Assembly (NCBI GenBank): GCA_019188255.1
Contig: JAETXT010000004.1
Coordinates: forward strand, 2,480,001-2,544,000
DNA length: 64,000 nucleotides
Direction: 5' to 3'
From: Verticillium longisporum
Taxonomy: Eukaryota; Ascomycota; Sordariomycetes; Glomerellales; Plectosphaerellaceae
Shown here one piece after another: positions 10,713-21,747 of the stretch. Every line of letters begins with the position of its first letter. Within the stretch, counting starts at the first letter, position 1. The notes under the pieces are model-generated. The model saw only the letters and a list, made by a program, of their open reading frames with translations, did not search any database and had not been told where the DNA came from. Both the position numbers and the translations under genes were made by a program.

Positions 10713-11185
10713 TATTATAATTTAATAGCTTCTAAAGGGGGAATATTATTAAAAGGTTAAAGTTATTATTTATAGAAGCTTAGGTTATAACTCTAAGATA
10801 ATATAATATCGTAAAGCGTTATATATTTATTATAATAAATATAAAATAAGACTTAGATTAATTACTATTATAAGAAAGAATATATCTATAAGTATAGAAT
10901 GCCCGTCCTTATATACCCGTTTATCCTATCCTTATTATTAAGTAGTAAGCTTATATTAGATAGCTTATTTATTAATCGTTAATGATCTATAATATTAGGA
11001 TTATAGTATATTACCTTATAAGCTAGCCCCTAGCTTACTATTATATCCCTAGTAAGCTAACGGCTTACTATTATATCTAGGTAAGCTATTACGTACTCTG
11101 CTTAGTAGGTCCGCTTCTTATCTTATCGTGTTTCCTGATTGCGGGGTCGTTAACTCGTAGCCACCCTGCTTCCTTGGTTATTATA
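10713..11185 (-). repeat. LTR of retroelement copy B, RIP-mutated
   Basis: It aligns along its full length with 4455-4929. Its ends are inferred from the RIP-altered TATTATA termini. It retains a GC island near 11130-11175 like copy A. Confidence 0.7.
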
Positions 11186-11958
11186 ATCTTATAGAATAGA
11201 GTTATAACGAGTACTCTATAATAGCTAAGGGGGGTATTCCCTGATATTCCGGCCCCCTATCTCGCTAGGGACCGTCGAGCATTAAAATATAGTAGGCTAA
11301 GAGGAGGGAGCGGATTACGTAATATAGCTCAACCTATATTAGCTACTCCTTAGTACCTCATAGAGCTTAGCGAAAAGAACTATACAATTGTCACACCTAA
11401 ATGCACTGATCACTAAGCTCAACAGTCTGGGGCCTTGCCACATGTGGCCTAGTAAGGGATGATCTCGAATTGGCCGTGGCGGTGCCCCTCGTGATGACTA
11501 ACCGAAACACCAAAGACCCCAGATCCGCATCGGATTCGCGGAGAGCGACGACGGATGGACTCCAGGGACACGCAATTCCGCAAGCCCGCCAGCTCCAGCC
11601 TGGATACCTTCATTGACTACACTTTGGCCTTCTGATTGATCATCTCGGGGGTACATGATACCAGCTTGATTGCGACAGTTCTTTTGCTACCTTTGTGTTT
11701 GTCCTGTCGTAGCAGCGTCGATGGCCACTTGCATAGTCATTCCCTAGTAGCATCCAACGGCAGCAAGGGCGAAAGAGGCCTCTCGATACTTTGTATCTCC
11801 GAACCCTCTTACCCCCCCCCTTCTTCCGACAATCATCGCATTCACCCACCCTAGTCTATCCTTTGAATGGATGTTCATACGCAGAACTCCTGAAGCTCCT
11901 TACGCTCGACACTCGACATATTTATTCCCTTCCCTGGACACAAACACCGACGCCAGCC
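11186..11958. other. Boundary of transposon region and upstream region of Tre2-like gene
   Basis: 11186-11390 is AT-rich with a GGGGGG-containing remnant. From about 11400 composition becomes normal. A pyrimidine-rich stretch (C9 at 11812-11820, CT-rich to 11860) lies 100-150 bp before the start codon, as is common in fungal promoters or 5' leaders. Confidence 0.5.
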
Positions 11959-14756
11959 ATGCCGAACGATCGCGACCAACGGTACGATGCCGTGCCGCCA
12001 ATCCCGAGCTACGATGAGGCCATGTCCAACCTCAACCACGCAGACTGGCCACCGCCAGCATCACCGAACCCCGAGACCGAATTACATGGGCTCTTAAGCT
12101 CCCACAACAACGCCGCCTCGTCGTCGTCATCGCGACGACCCACCAGCTACCGAGAACCGACCGTAGAGACGGATGACGAGGACAGCCTGTTCTACAGCAG
12201 CGCTGACGGCGACCGAACAGCCTGCGTGCGGCGGGAGATGCAGGAGCTCGAGATGGACGACGCCGGCAACGCAAGACCCTCCCTATGGGGCAAGAGAATC
12301 CCCTTCTCCTTATCACTACCAAATTGGAAATGGTCCTGGCGACCGCGCTTGCCAAGGTTGCGACGCACCGTCATGCTGCCCCAGCGCCCGGCTCCCGACC
12401 CTTTGACGACAACAAACGACGGCGACGCGAGCACAGAGCAGGAGACAGCGCGGCCGCGCTTCCAGTGGCCCAACCTCGAGGGCGCCAACGGCAAGCATGC
12501 GGCCATTATACTGGTGCGCATCTTTGCGGGCTTCCTCGTCATGTCCTTTGTCTACTTGATCTTCATGAGCGACATCTTCTCGACCATGGCGCGCAGGTTT
12601 GGCACGGGCCTGCGCTTCGACCCGGAAGACGTGCGCATGTGGGTCCAGGGCCATGTCGAGAACGCGGCCATGCTCAAGACGGTCAAGCACTACACAAGCT
12701 TTGCTCACATTGCCGGCACCGAGGGCGACTATGGCTACGCCATGGACATGGAGACCATGTTCCACAGGGCGGGCATGGACTTTGTGCACATTGACCAGTA
12801 CGACGTCTACCTGAACTACCCCAAGGCGAACGGCAGGGCGGTGGAGATTCTGGACGAGGCAGGCGAGAAGGTGACGTGGAAGGCCAAGATGGAGGAGAAG
12901 GAAGTCGGCGGCGAGATTGCAGGACACCAGACCTTTTCGTTCCACGGCCACTCGAAGGCTGGTGACGTCAAGGGCCCCCTCGTGTACGCCAACTACGGCT
13001 CAAGGGAGGATTTTGCGCTGCTGAAGGACAAGGAGATCATCACCGAAGGAGCGATTGCTCTGGTGCGGTACTACGGGTCGCAACCGAACCTGGCCTTGAA
13101 GGTGAAGGCTGCCCAGGATGCCGGCTTTGTAGGATGTCTGGTGTACAGCGACCCTGAGGACGACGGGTTCAGGCAGGGAGACGTGGCGCCAGCCGGCCGC
13201 TTCATGCCTGAAGATGGCGTTCAGAGGGGATCTGTCAGCTTGACGAACATGGTCATCGGCGACGTCCTGACGCCTGGATGGGGCAGCAAGGAGGGCCTTC
13301 CACGGATGAAGGTGGGTCAGACGCCTGGTCTTGTGTGGATCCCAAGCTTGCCACTTGCATGGCGAGATGCACAAGTGCTGCTGCAGCACCTCAAAGGCGT
13401 GGGCCAGAAGGTTCCTGAGGAGTGGAAGGGGGTGTGCCCAATGTTGAAGAATGGTGGACTGGCAACGCCTCTTCGCCGATCGTGCGTCTGAAGAACGAGC
13501 AGGACGAGGAAAAGAAGCAGCCGATCTGGAATGTTTACGGCAAGATTGAGGGTATCGAGCAGTCGGAGAAGACGATCATGGTCGGCAACCATCGCGACGC
13601 CTGGGCCTTCGGAGCAACAGACCCCCATACCGGCACCGCCATTATGATGGAGGTTGCGCGACTCTTCGGCATCTTGCTGCTAAAGGGCTGGCGCCCACTG
13701 CGAACCATCGAGTTCATGTCTTGGGACGGCGAGGCCTACAACATGATTGGATCAACCGAATTTGTCGAAACCCACGCGGACAAGCTGCGCGAAAATGGCT
13801 GTGCCTACATCAACCTCGCCGGAGCTGTTGCTGGCAGCGAGCTCCACGCTTCCGGCTCACCCGTGTTCCAGTCCGTGCTGAAGCGGATTCTCGAGCGCAT
13901 CGAGGATCCCCACCACAACATGACGCTGCGGGAGCTCTGGGACAAGCGAGGGGGGAAGATTGAGGAGCCGAGCGTCCGCGGTGACTCTGTGCCGTTCCTG
14001 GACATTGCAGGCACCAGCACTCTCGACCTAAGCTTCCGTGGCGACCCACACCCGCAATACTCTAGCTACGACAATTTTGACTGGATGAAGCGCATTGGCG
14101 ACCCTGGATTCGTGTATCACGGGCTCATGGCCCAGGTCGTCGCTTTCCTATGCCTCGAACTGGCTGACCGCCCCATCATGCCTTTTGACATGGAGGCCTA
14201 CGGCGTCAAACTTGACAAGTGGGCCGAGGAGCTCACCGAATGGTCAAAGGAGAAAATCAAGGCTGCCGGCCAGGAAAAAACCTTCTCCATTGATCCCATC
14301 AAGATTGCCATCCACGACGTCAAATCTGCGGCCAAGACTTTCTCTCGCTGGGAAAAGACATGGGACAGCGTCGTCATGGGCGGCGGCGGCTGGGAGTCGT
14401 CCGGCATGAACACGAAGCGCATCGAGTACAACACGCGCATGGCGGGCTTCGAGACGGCACTCCTCGACATTGAACAGGGCGGCGGTGTAAGTCATTTGCG
14501 TCCTTTCATTTTTTGCTCTCCGTTACTGACACCGAATCTCTTGCAGATCCCCAACCGCACGCAGTTCAAGCACGTCGTCTTCGGACCCCAGGCCTGGTCC
14601 CATACGAAACAGGTCACGTTCCCAGCCATCCGCGACGCCATTGAGGACGCAAATTGGGAACTGGCGCACAAGCTCGTCGAAAAGACGTCAGTCCTGATCC
14701 GCAACGCCGCGAAGGTGCTGCTCGATCAGCAAGCCGACGAGGTGCCGGGGCGGTGA
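11959..14756 (+). CDS. tre2: Tre2-like transferrin-receptor/M28B-family membrane protein
   Basis: This is a type II membrane protein of the glutamate-carboxypeptidase-II/transferrin-receptor family (Tre1/Tre2/Vps70 type in fungi). The cytosolic N-terminus has a proline motif PPIPSYDEA. One TM segment lies at about 180-205, a PA domain at about 335-445 and an M28-like domain after it. Yeast Tre1/Tre2 help the Rsp5 ubiquitin ligase send metal transporters to the vacuole. H and D of the first zinc site are present (NHRDAWAFGATDPH), but other carboxypeptidase ligands appear changed (WDGEAYN, INLAGAV, QYSSYD), so it is probably not a peptidase. The start codon gives a plausible N-terminus. There is one intron (14487-14546, GTAAGT...TTGCAG). 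One base is missing in the G5 run 13428-13432; with it the product is 912 aa. Confidence 0.85.
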
Positions 14757-15539
14757 GGGTAGGATCAAGAGGATTACGGGAACGACGCCACGCTTGATAC
14801 ATTACACATACCACACACTTACTATTACTGACATACCTGTCGCGTTTCCTTATCTTACGTTTTTTTTCTTGCCCCTTCGCTTTTGGAGGTCGGAAGGAAG
14901 ACGTTTTTCCCTGTTGAAGATTTTCCTCCCTTTTTTCACTTTCTCATTTCTCTCTCTTTTTTTTTTTATATCCGTCTCGGCTCTGGCTGCCTTGGCTAGG
15001 CTGTCCGGGTGGCATTGCATGGAGTTATGTCTGGGCGGGAGAACCGATTCGTTATCTGTATGTTGGAGACGGCTGTAAATGTTTCGATAGGTCAGACGTA
15101 TATACTTCGCATTGGGGCGTTGGCCTGTTGCGTTCATCGTGTTAGCCCTGGCGTGAGTGGTTGCCCATGACACTGGGCGTTAATGAGCTCCGAGTCGCCA
15201 GAAACGTTCATCTCAAGGGTCTACGGCCTCGTCACAACAAGAGAAGAAGTGGACGCGAAATGATGGATTGATAGCATCGCTTAAAACGGGAAAAAGAAGC
15301 GGTATACATATATACATGGGTAGTCAGGCACGGCATGCAAGCCTCAGCAAGCACGGGAAATGCACGCTCTGCATCTTTTCTCAGCAGGAGAGGGGGAGAC
15401 AATAAAAAAAGGTATAAACACGATCGGACACGACCTTCCTCTCTCCTGCCCTCCTCCCCTCATTACCGAGCCACGGGGGCGACGTCTCTGGTCGTAGCCG
15501 CACTGTGGCGCCTTGGAGCCTCCGGACTGAGACGTTGGC
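14757..15539. other. Convergent intergenic region between Tre2-like gene and VPS35
   Basis: Both genes end here tail to tail. It contains T-rich tracts (T12 near 14960) and no further gene. Presumably it holds the 3' UTRs and polyadenylation sites. Confidence 0.6.
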
Positions 15540-18472
15540 TCATTTCGGGTACAGCACGACGCCCTCGTACTGCCTACTTCGAATGTTTTCGAGCGTCGAG
15601 TAAAAGTGGCGCTTGCTGTTGTCGATCGACGCCGAATCCTGCTGGTTGCCGGCGAGGTTGGAGTGGATGAGCTCTATGAGGCCGTTGAGGTACTTGGTCG
15701 TGACCTGGGTTGATTAGCATGGAGTACTTATCACTGGAGGTGGGGAGAGAGGTACGGCCTCGTTTTGCTGGTCAAAGTAGTAGACGTAGCGATCAAGGAT
15801 CTCGACAAACAGCTCAATGGAGGCGGCTGTCTCCATGCACGAGTCGGCCACGCGGAGGGCGCGCTGGAGACACTCGAGCACGCGCTTGCCGTCGCGGTAA
15901 AGCTGAAATATGTCAGTGTCGTGCACATGGTGCAACAGGGGAAAACAAAAGACTTACATCCGTCTCGTCCGTCTCGCCATTGGCCTGGCTGGGCATCGCC
16001 CACCAGAGGTGGCTTGCCAGATGGACGGCACGGCACTGGTCGGGCTTCCTCAACAGCTTGCTGCCGTGCTGCGCGCACTTGGTGATGAGAGTGTCGTAGT
16101 TTTCCTTGCCAAAGTTCCTGGTCTGGTGAAGCGAGCTGGCAATGATGCAGACGGCCTGGAACTGGGCTTTGGAATCAGAAACGGCCTCCTCGTAGACGGT
16201 GAAGGCCTGTGCGAAGAACTCGTAGGACACCTCCTCGAAACCAGCTTGGTCAGCCGTCATGCCGGAGGAGCAGAAGAGGCGCAGGGCAAGCTCTGCCGCT
16301 CCCGGGCTGCTGACACGGGTGTAGAGAGTGCTCAGTGCGGAATGCATGAACTTGAACAAGGCATTGCTCTGCGTCTCCCAGTTGTCGTCGAGGTGTTCCC
16401 TCGCCTTCAACCTGCGAGCAAGCTTCATACACGCTGTGATGAGAGGGGAGTTGTGGTACGGATACGCTCGTTGCCCTCGGAGTAGGCCTTCCGCGTCGCC
16501 TGGAGGAGCTTGAACTGTGTGTCGTTGCTCTCGGCGTTGATGAGGTGCACCAGGCGCGCGAGCCAGCCTTGCTCCTCAAGAGTCTCGTCCGTCTCCATAG
16601 CACGACGCTGCTGAACGCCGGGGTAATTGGACGGCGGCTGAGAGCCCTCCTTGATGAGGACTTTGAGGATCTCTAGGACGTTATCCAGCTGGGACGAGGT
16701 TGATATCCTGGTCTGGTTGCGGAGCAGGTTGCGCGCTACCTCGCCAGCAACAGCGCGTCGGGTCTGGTAGGACTGCGCCTGGAAAAGGGGGACGTATGTG
16801 GGGAGTGATAGGGCGGTGAAGATGGAGACGTAGCGGTTGATGGGTGCCTGGAGAAGGGCGAGAAGGCTCTGCTGGGCGGGAGGAGAGTGGAGATCAGCAT
16901 TGTTTGCGTTATCGCGCACCTTGCCAAGGGCGTACTCGAGAATCTGGTTGACAAAGTCAAGGCGCTCGGGGTAGATGTTCAAGGCCAGGTTGGTCAGCGA
17001 GTGCAGCAACGCGATTGTGTCGGGAATGGGGAGATGTTGCGCCTCGACCAGGTTCTTCACCTGACTGAAGAACACCTCGTAAAGCTGCACATTATCGGGA
17101 ATGCCCTTCTCCGTCGGCGTCTTGGTCGCGTCGGGAGCTTCGGCAGATTCGGCGGCTGTCTCGGAGCCGTTGACGGCTGTCGTATCGGTCTCTGCAACGG
17201 ATGGCGTCGTCTCGTCATCGGCGGCATCGCTAGCTCTCGAGGCATCAGCTTCTCCGTTGGCGTCGTCGGCCCCCGAAGCTTCGTTGCCATTTGTGTCGGA
17301 CGGCTTGCTGGTGTCGGCATCCGCATCTGCTGGGGCCGCCGGGTCTGGCGCCTCGCTCTGCAGCTTCACCTTTTCTAGCAGCTTCGCCAATGCCTCCTCC
17401 TCCACCTTTGCCTTGTCATCGTCGCCCTCAGCGGGGCCTTCGCGCTCGGCGTAATCTGAAAGTCTGTCCATCAAGCCAATGACAATCGCCTTGACGTTGA
17501 CATGGGGGTTGAGGCGCGAGACGGCGCCAAGGAACTGATCGAGGGTGTGGAGGTGGAACTCGTCGGGAAAGACCTGGGTGACGACCTCGAGGAGATACTC
17601 TTGCGCCAGGACACCGCGGCACTGCACAACCTGCTCGAGCAGGGGCGCCAGGATGCCCGCCTTGTACGTCTCGAGGTCGACGAGCTGGCACAGGCGCACA
17701 ATGTTTCTGCCGACGAGCAGCTGCAGCTCCTTGCGCTCCCTCGTCCTCTGCTCCCTCTCGCGCGAGTGGCCCTGGTGCTGGAGGCGCACCCACAGCTTGT
17801 TCATCTCGACAAAGTTGGTGAGGACAAAGTTGATCGAGTCGGAGAGGTTGCCTTCGGGGCCGTCGCCGTCGCCGGTGGGCAGGAAATCGCGGGCCTGGCC
17901 GGAGAGGAAGTATCGCAGGAAAAGACCGCGGATGGGATGCTGAACCCCGCGGCTCATGTCCATCATGTCCTTCATCAGCTCCTTGACCGGTGCGTCTTCA
18001 ATCGACATGTAGGCTGTGCCGACGGTCATCATGAGGTAGAGACGAGGCACAATGTTTCCGGCGTACTGAACGAGCTCATACAGGTCGGCCAGGTGGTTGA
18101 CGGGGTGGTTCTCTCGCAGGTGGACGGACAAGTACCGCAGCGCGTCGAAGACGGCCATGTAGAGCTCGTAATACTGCTTGGGGCCGAGGCTGCTCGTTCG
18201 GAGCTCGGAGACGAGAGTAGAGCTGCACAGGAGGAAGGTGAAGGCGTTAGCAAGACGGTGCAGGGTGTTGTTCCCAAGCCACAACAGCTCATCTCCCCGA
18301 GATGCTGCGATTGCGAAGGGCTGGATATGACGTACCAGCACTTCAGTGCGTCCATGAGCTTGCCGGGCGCATCGAGGCATTTCCGCATGACCGCCGTTTG
18401 CTGGCGCACAGCAACCAGAGCATCCTCCAGCAGGCGTGCCTGGTCCTCAGGCGGCGCGGGCGTCGCAGACAT
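15540..18472 (-). CDS. VPS35: Vacuolar protein sorting protein 35 (retromer core)
   Basis: VPS35 is the alpha-solenoid scaffold of retromer, which binds cargo and Vps26/Vps29 on endosomes. There are four exons: 18336-18472, 15958-18222, 15756-15902 and 15540-15704. Introns are 113, 55 and 51 bp, all GT-AG. The product is 904 aa after one base is restored in the G4 run 16445-16448; the uncorrected frame stops at 16425. Family marks are the [20 protein letters not shown] block, the Vps26-contacting PRLYLM motif (about residue 105), [12 protein letters not shown] and the C-terminal [14 protein letters not shown]...SRQYEGVV. A disordered Ala/Asp/Glu/Thr-rich insert (about 330-430) is longer than in yeast. 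Retromer is conserved and important, so the break is more likely an assembly indel than a true null. Confidence 0.95.
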
Positions 18473-19301
18473 GTTGACGTCGGGGGATCGAACCAGTGGG
18501 GCAAGTGGCAGGCTGTCGTGTTCAACTCAATCGCATGGGCAAGGCTTGTCTCGGAGGATTTGGTGACAGCAACTGAGTCACCACGAGACGTCGTCAGGGA
18601 GGAGATGTCGTCGACAGCGCAACGAAATCAATGGGATGGTGGTGACGTGGCGGAGCGCGTGGGAGACGTCGGCGGACAAGACGGAGCAAGTTGGCTGGCG
18701 GGCTACAAGGTGCAGCCAGCAGCAGCAAGCTTGCTTGCCTGGGCTGTTCAAGGCGAAGGCGGCATTGTCGGTGGAGGCTGCCTGTCGTCACGTGGCTGAT
18801 AAGGCGTGACGATGACAAAGGCGACCCGTTTAGATGATGCTCGCTTAGGAGACACAGTTCCTCGAGATGGGTACTTCGTCTATATACTGTACATACCTAT
18901 TGATCCTGTTGGTCTTCGGAATGTGTGACATGCCGATACGCCTTGATTGGCTCTTTGCAGGCAGCTTCCAAATTCCGAGGTTCGTGATGAGTTCCGTCCA
19001 ACTTCCGCTCCATCTCCAACACTGTTTCTTCTACTCCCTGTCGATTGGTATTCCAGATTCGTGGCACAGCCCACTCGGTCAGGGCGAATCTGACAAGATC
19101 TCACCAAAGGCTGCTCACGTACGCATTGCTCCCTCTATATCTCACATTATGAGTTCCTTCTTCCTCAGTGTCCGCTACTAGATCCTTTTTCTGAGCAAGA
19201 CAATCTTACCAAGTTGGGATGTTCTTACACACAGCCTAGGCCCCAGGCTGCCGCCGTGCGGCTGAGTCAGATTGGGGGAGGAGGGGGGACCTAGCCGAGC
19301 A
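18473..19301. other. Upstream region of VPS35 and spacer
   Basis: There is no convincing gene. The first few hundred bases are probably the VPS35 promoter (minus strand). The rest leads into the minisatellite. Confidence 0.5.
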
Positions 19302-19598
19302 CCCTGAGGGAACCCTGAGGGAACCCTGAGGGAACCCTGAGGGAACCCTGAGGGAACCCTGAGGGAACCCTGAGGGAACCCTGAGGGAACCCTGAGGGAA
19401 CCCTGAGGGAACCCTGAGGGAACCCTGAGGGAACCCTGAGGGAACCCTGAGGGAACCCTGAGGGAACCCTGAGGGAACCCTGAGGGAACCCTGAGGGAAC
19501 CCTGAGGGAACCCTGAGGGAACCCTGAGGGAACCCTGAGGGAACCCTGAGGGAACCCTGAGGGAACCCTGAGGGAACCCTGAGGGAACCCTGAGGGAA
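19302..19598. repeat. Perfect minisatellite, 27 copies of an 11-bp unit
   Basis: The unit CCCTGAGGGAA repeats 27 times in 297 bp with no variation seen. Each unit holds CCCT and AGGG arms around one base, so it is a short near-palindrome able to form stacked hairpins. The minus strand reads TTCCCTCAGGG, only loosely like telomere repeats. Its minus-strand frames are open because 11 bp is not a multiple of 3 and the unit has no stop. They would encode an 11-residue repeat and are not taken as genes. Confidence 0.97.
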
Positions 19599-20001
19599 CC
19601 CCTCACAGGGTCTCTCCACCAGCCGTTGTGCTAAAGCGTTGCCGCAACATGTCTACGGGACACCTTCTTGTTCACCCGCGCCTTTGGTGTTCCGTCATCA
19701 GCCGCGGCCTGGCCTGTCTCGGCTGAGTCCAGTGATACAAACCGGCATGGTGGGTTGGTGCTAGGGTCGTTTTGTCTTGTGTCTGAGGACCCTTGTGACT
19801 GGCGGCTTGTTCCTCAGAAGCATGCCAGCATGAAATGGTTAAGAGAGCTGCACCTCCTCTCTTCAAGAGTTTCTCTCCTCTTGTTTTTCCTTTCCGTCCT
19901 TCTTCTGTTGAACGTACGGGCACATGGTTTCTTTACCGAGTCCCTCCATGTGCTCACCCGCACATTGACAAGACGACAGACGGCAGCACGACAGATCCAC
20001 C
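19599..20001. other. Upstream region of F-box-like gene
   Basis: There is no assigned gene. An open frame continues upstream of 20002 and would add a hydrophobic stretch (encoded at about 19850-19920). I regard that as a by-product of the frameshift described for the next gene. Confidence 0.45.
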
Positions 20002-20819
20002 ATGAACCAGATATCCCCCTCATGCGGATTCCCGCCGAGCTCCGCGTGCTCATCTACGAGCACCTCCTCGACGACGGCGGCAACACACAGATCGAGATTC
20101 GCAACAAGCCACGGCAGGGCTGCGCATGCACAGAACAGCACGGCGCCCAGCGACGCTCGCGCTACCGCGTCATCGAGAAGAACTTCCACCAAGACTGCTA
20201 CGAGACGACCTACGTGCTCGCCTCCCCGGCAGCCCTGCACGTGGGCATCATGGCGACGAACCGGCGCACGTACGCCGAGACGTCGCACATGCTGTACGGC
20301 CGGCACACGTTCAGCTTTGGCAGCGACGTCGAGGCCGTGGCGCCGTTTGTGCGCGACCTCTCGCCGCACGCGCGCAGCCTCGTCGGCGGCGTCGCGCTGC
20401 GCAAGAGCAGCGCCCTCTTCGCGTCCGAGTCGGACCGCCTCGACTGGGCCTTCATGTGCCAGACGCTGCGGGACCTGCTGCCGTCGCTGCGCCGCCTGCG
20501 CCTCGCCGTCGAGGGCGGGCGGCCCTCGAAGCCCGGCGCCAGCGGCGGCGGCCTGCTCAGGGCGCTCGAGGCGTCGGACCTGCGCCTGCTGGGCCACATT
20601 CAGCACGACAGCGTCCAGTGGATCGCTGTGCTCTCGGGGCTCGCCAAGGGGGCCCGCCTCGAGGTCGTCGAGGTCGTGCCGGAGCTGAAGTACATGCCGG
20701 CGCCGCAGACGACGGCCGCCATCTTGTATGCTTCGTTCTCGGCCGCCATTGGCACGGCGTTTGTCGAGCACCTGCGCGAGGACTGCGGGCTGCCAGCCGT
20801 GGCGTGGCCTCAGCCGTAG
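20002..20819 (+). CDS. F-box-like / 2EXR-type fungal protein of unknown function
   Basis: The N-terminal motif LMRIPAELRVLIYEHLL is typical of the large fungal families with an F-box-like or 2EXR region at the start. The body has NRRTYAETSHMLYG, another hallmark (old residues 'return home to form the chain ... N R x T Y x E' of these families). I chose the ATG at 20002 (context CCACCATGA). With one base restored in the C5 run 20015-20019 it reads MNQISPLMRIPAEL and gives 272 aa. Without it, the frame instead joins an upstream hydrophobic segment, with a possible start at 19830 that looks foreign to the family. The C-terminal part is rich in Arg/Ala/Gly. Function and partners are unknown. Confidence 0.65.
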
Positions 20820-21747
20820 CGGCCTTGGGCTGTCTGATCTAGGCAGTTTGACAGGAGGGAAGGGGTGTGTAATGGCAGCGGGCAGTGGCATGATTGTGGT
20901 CTGGTGCTGGTGATGAGAGCGGCTGAAGGGCTGGGAGCTTCCCACCAGTGGTCGTCATGTTACGATATAGCTTGTGTTTGTGCGGCTGATTTTTGGGTAT
21001 GGGCGTTTCCTCGGCATGTTCCGTTGCATTTTGGGGGTGTTTAGCATGGCGTTTCCTGATGGACACTGGCTGATGTGGTACGAGGCCTGGTTTTTGTGAT
21101 TGGAAAAATGGATGGTTCTTTTTCGTACATTTCGAACCAAGTGTAGTGTTGAAGTCTGTTGGAGGTCACACGACATGTTGATGCCTCAGTTTTGACGCTA
21201 CCTAGGTAGGTACCTTTTGGAGGTATGAAGGTGAAGGTACCCAGTAAGTAGTCGACAAAAAGGAATGTCCCATCAATGAGAGTCCCCAGTTTACCTGTAG
21301 ATCAGCGCCGACCCATCTCGCTGTCACGTAATAACACTTGATGGGACACTTTCTGTCGAGTGCTTGCCAGGTAGACAACCAAACTACAAGGTCAACAGCA
21401 TCGCAGAAGACAAGCATGGATGCAGACTGGCAACGAAGCGGAGCTTTAGCGATGGCAGGGCTGAGCTTTCAGGGGTCGCCCCCTAAAGACCCAAGAGACG
21501 GGGAAGCTCTGGCTGCGCTAGGCCCGCCTCGTGCTAGGCGTATTTGCTGTCTATTTTTGCCGTCGGAACTCCGCTACACCAGGCGAGTCAGAATCACGAA
21601 GAGACCACGCAGGCGAAACTGCTGCCAGGCACCATGGTCGAAAGCAACAGATATAAAATCATTCCACGAGGCTCCTCAAGACAATCTTGCGGCCTTGAGG
21701 GAGTCTGAAGCGTCGCACATACGATACGCAAACACGACGAGTCCAAC
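20820..21747. other. Intergenic region
   Basis: No gene recognised. It contains a short CCTAGGTAGGTACC motif near 21200 like the AGGT tract at 40434. It serves as 3' region of the F-box-like gene and upstream region of the membrane protein gene. Confidence 0.5.

Noticed and set aside
13428..13491. An intron instead of a missing base in the Tre2-like gene
   Set aside because: The protein sequence continues without loss of residues across the G5 run, leaving no room for an intron.
17502..18566. Long plus-strand frame (354 codons) opposite VPS35
   Set aside because: It is an antisense shadow of a conserved coding exon in GC-rich DNA, with no domain of its own.
19178..19619. Minus-strand frames of 127-142 codons with an 11-residue repeat
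   Set aside because: They are pure translations of the 11-bp minisatellite, open in more than one frame because the unit has no stop. There is no non-repeat protein body.
19863..20945. Minus-strand frame of 360 codons opposite the F-box-like gene
   Set aside because: Arg/Ala/His-rich shadow typical of GC-biased third positions. No motif.
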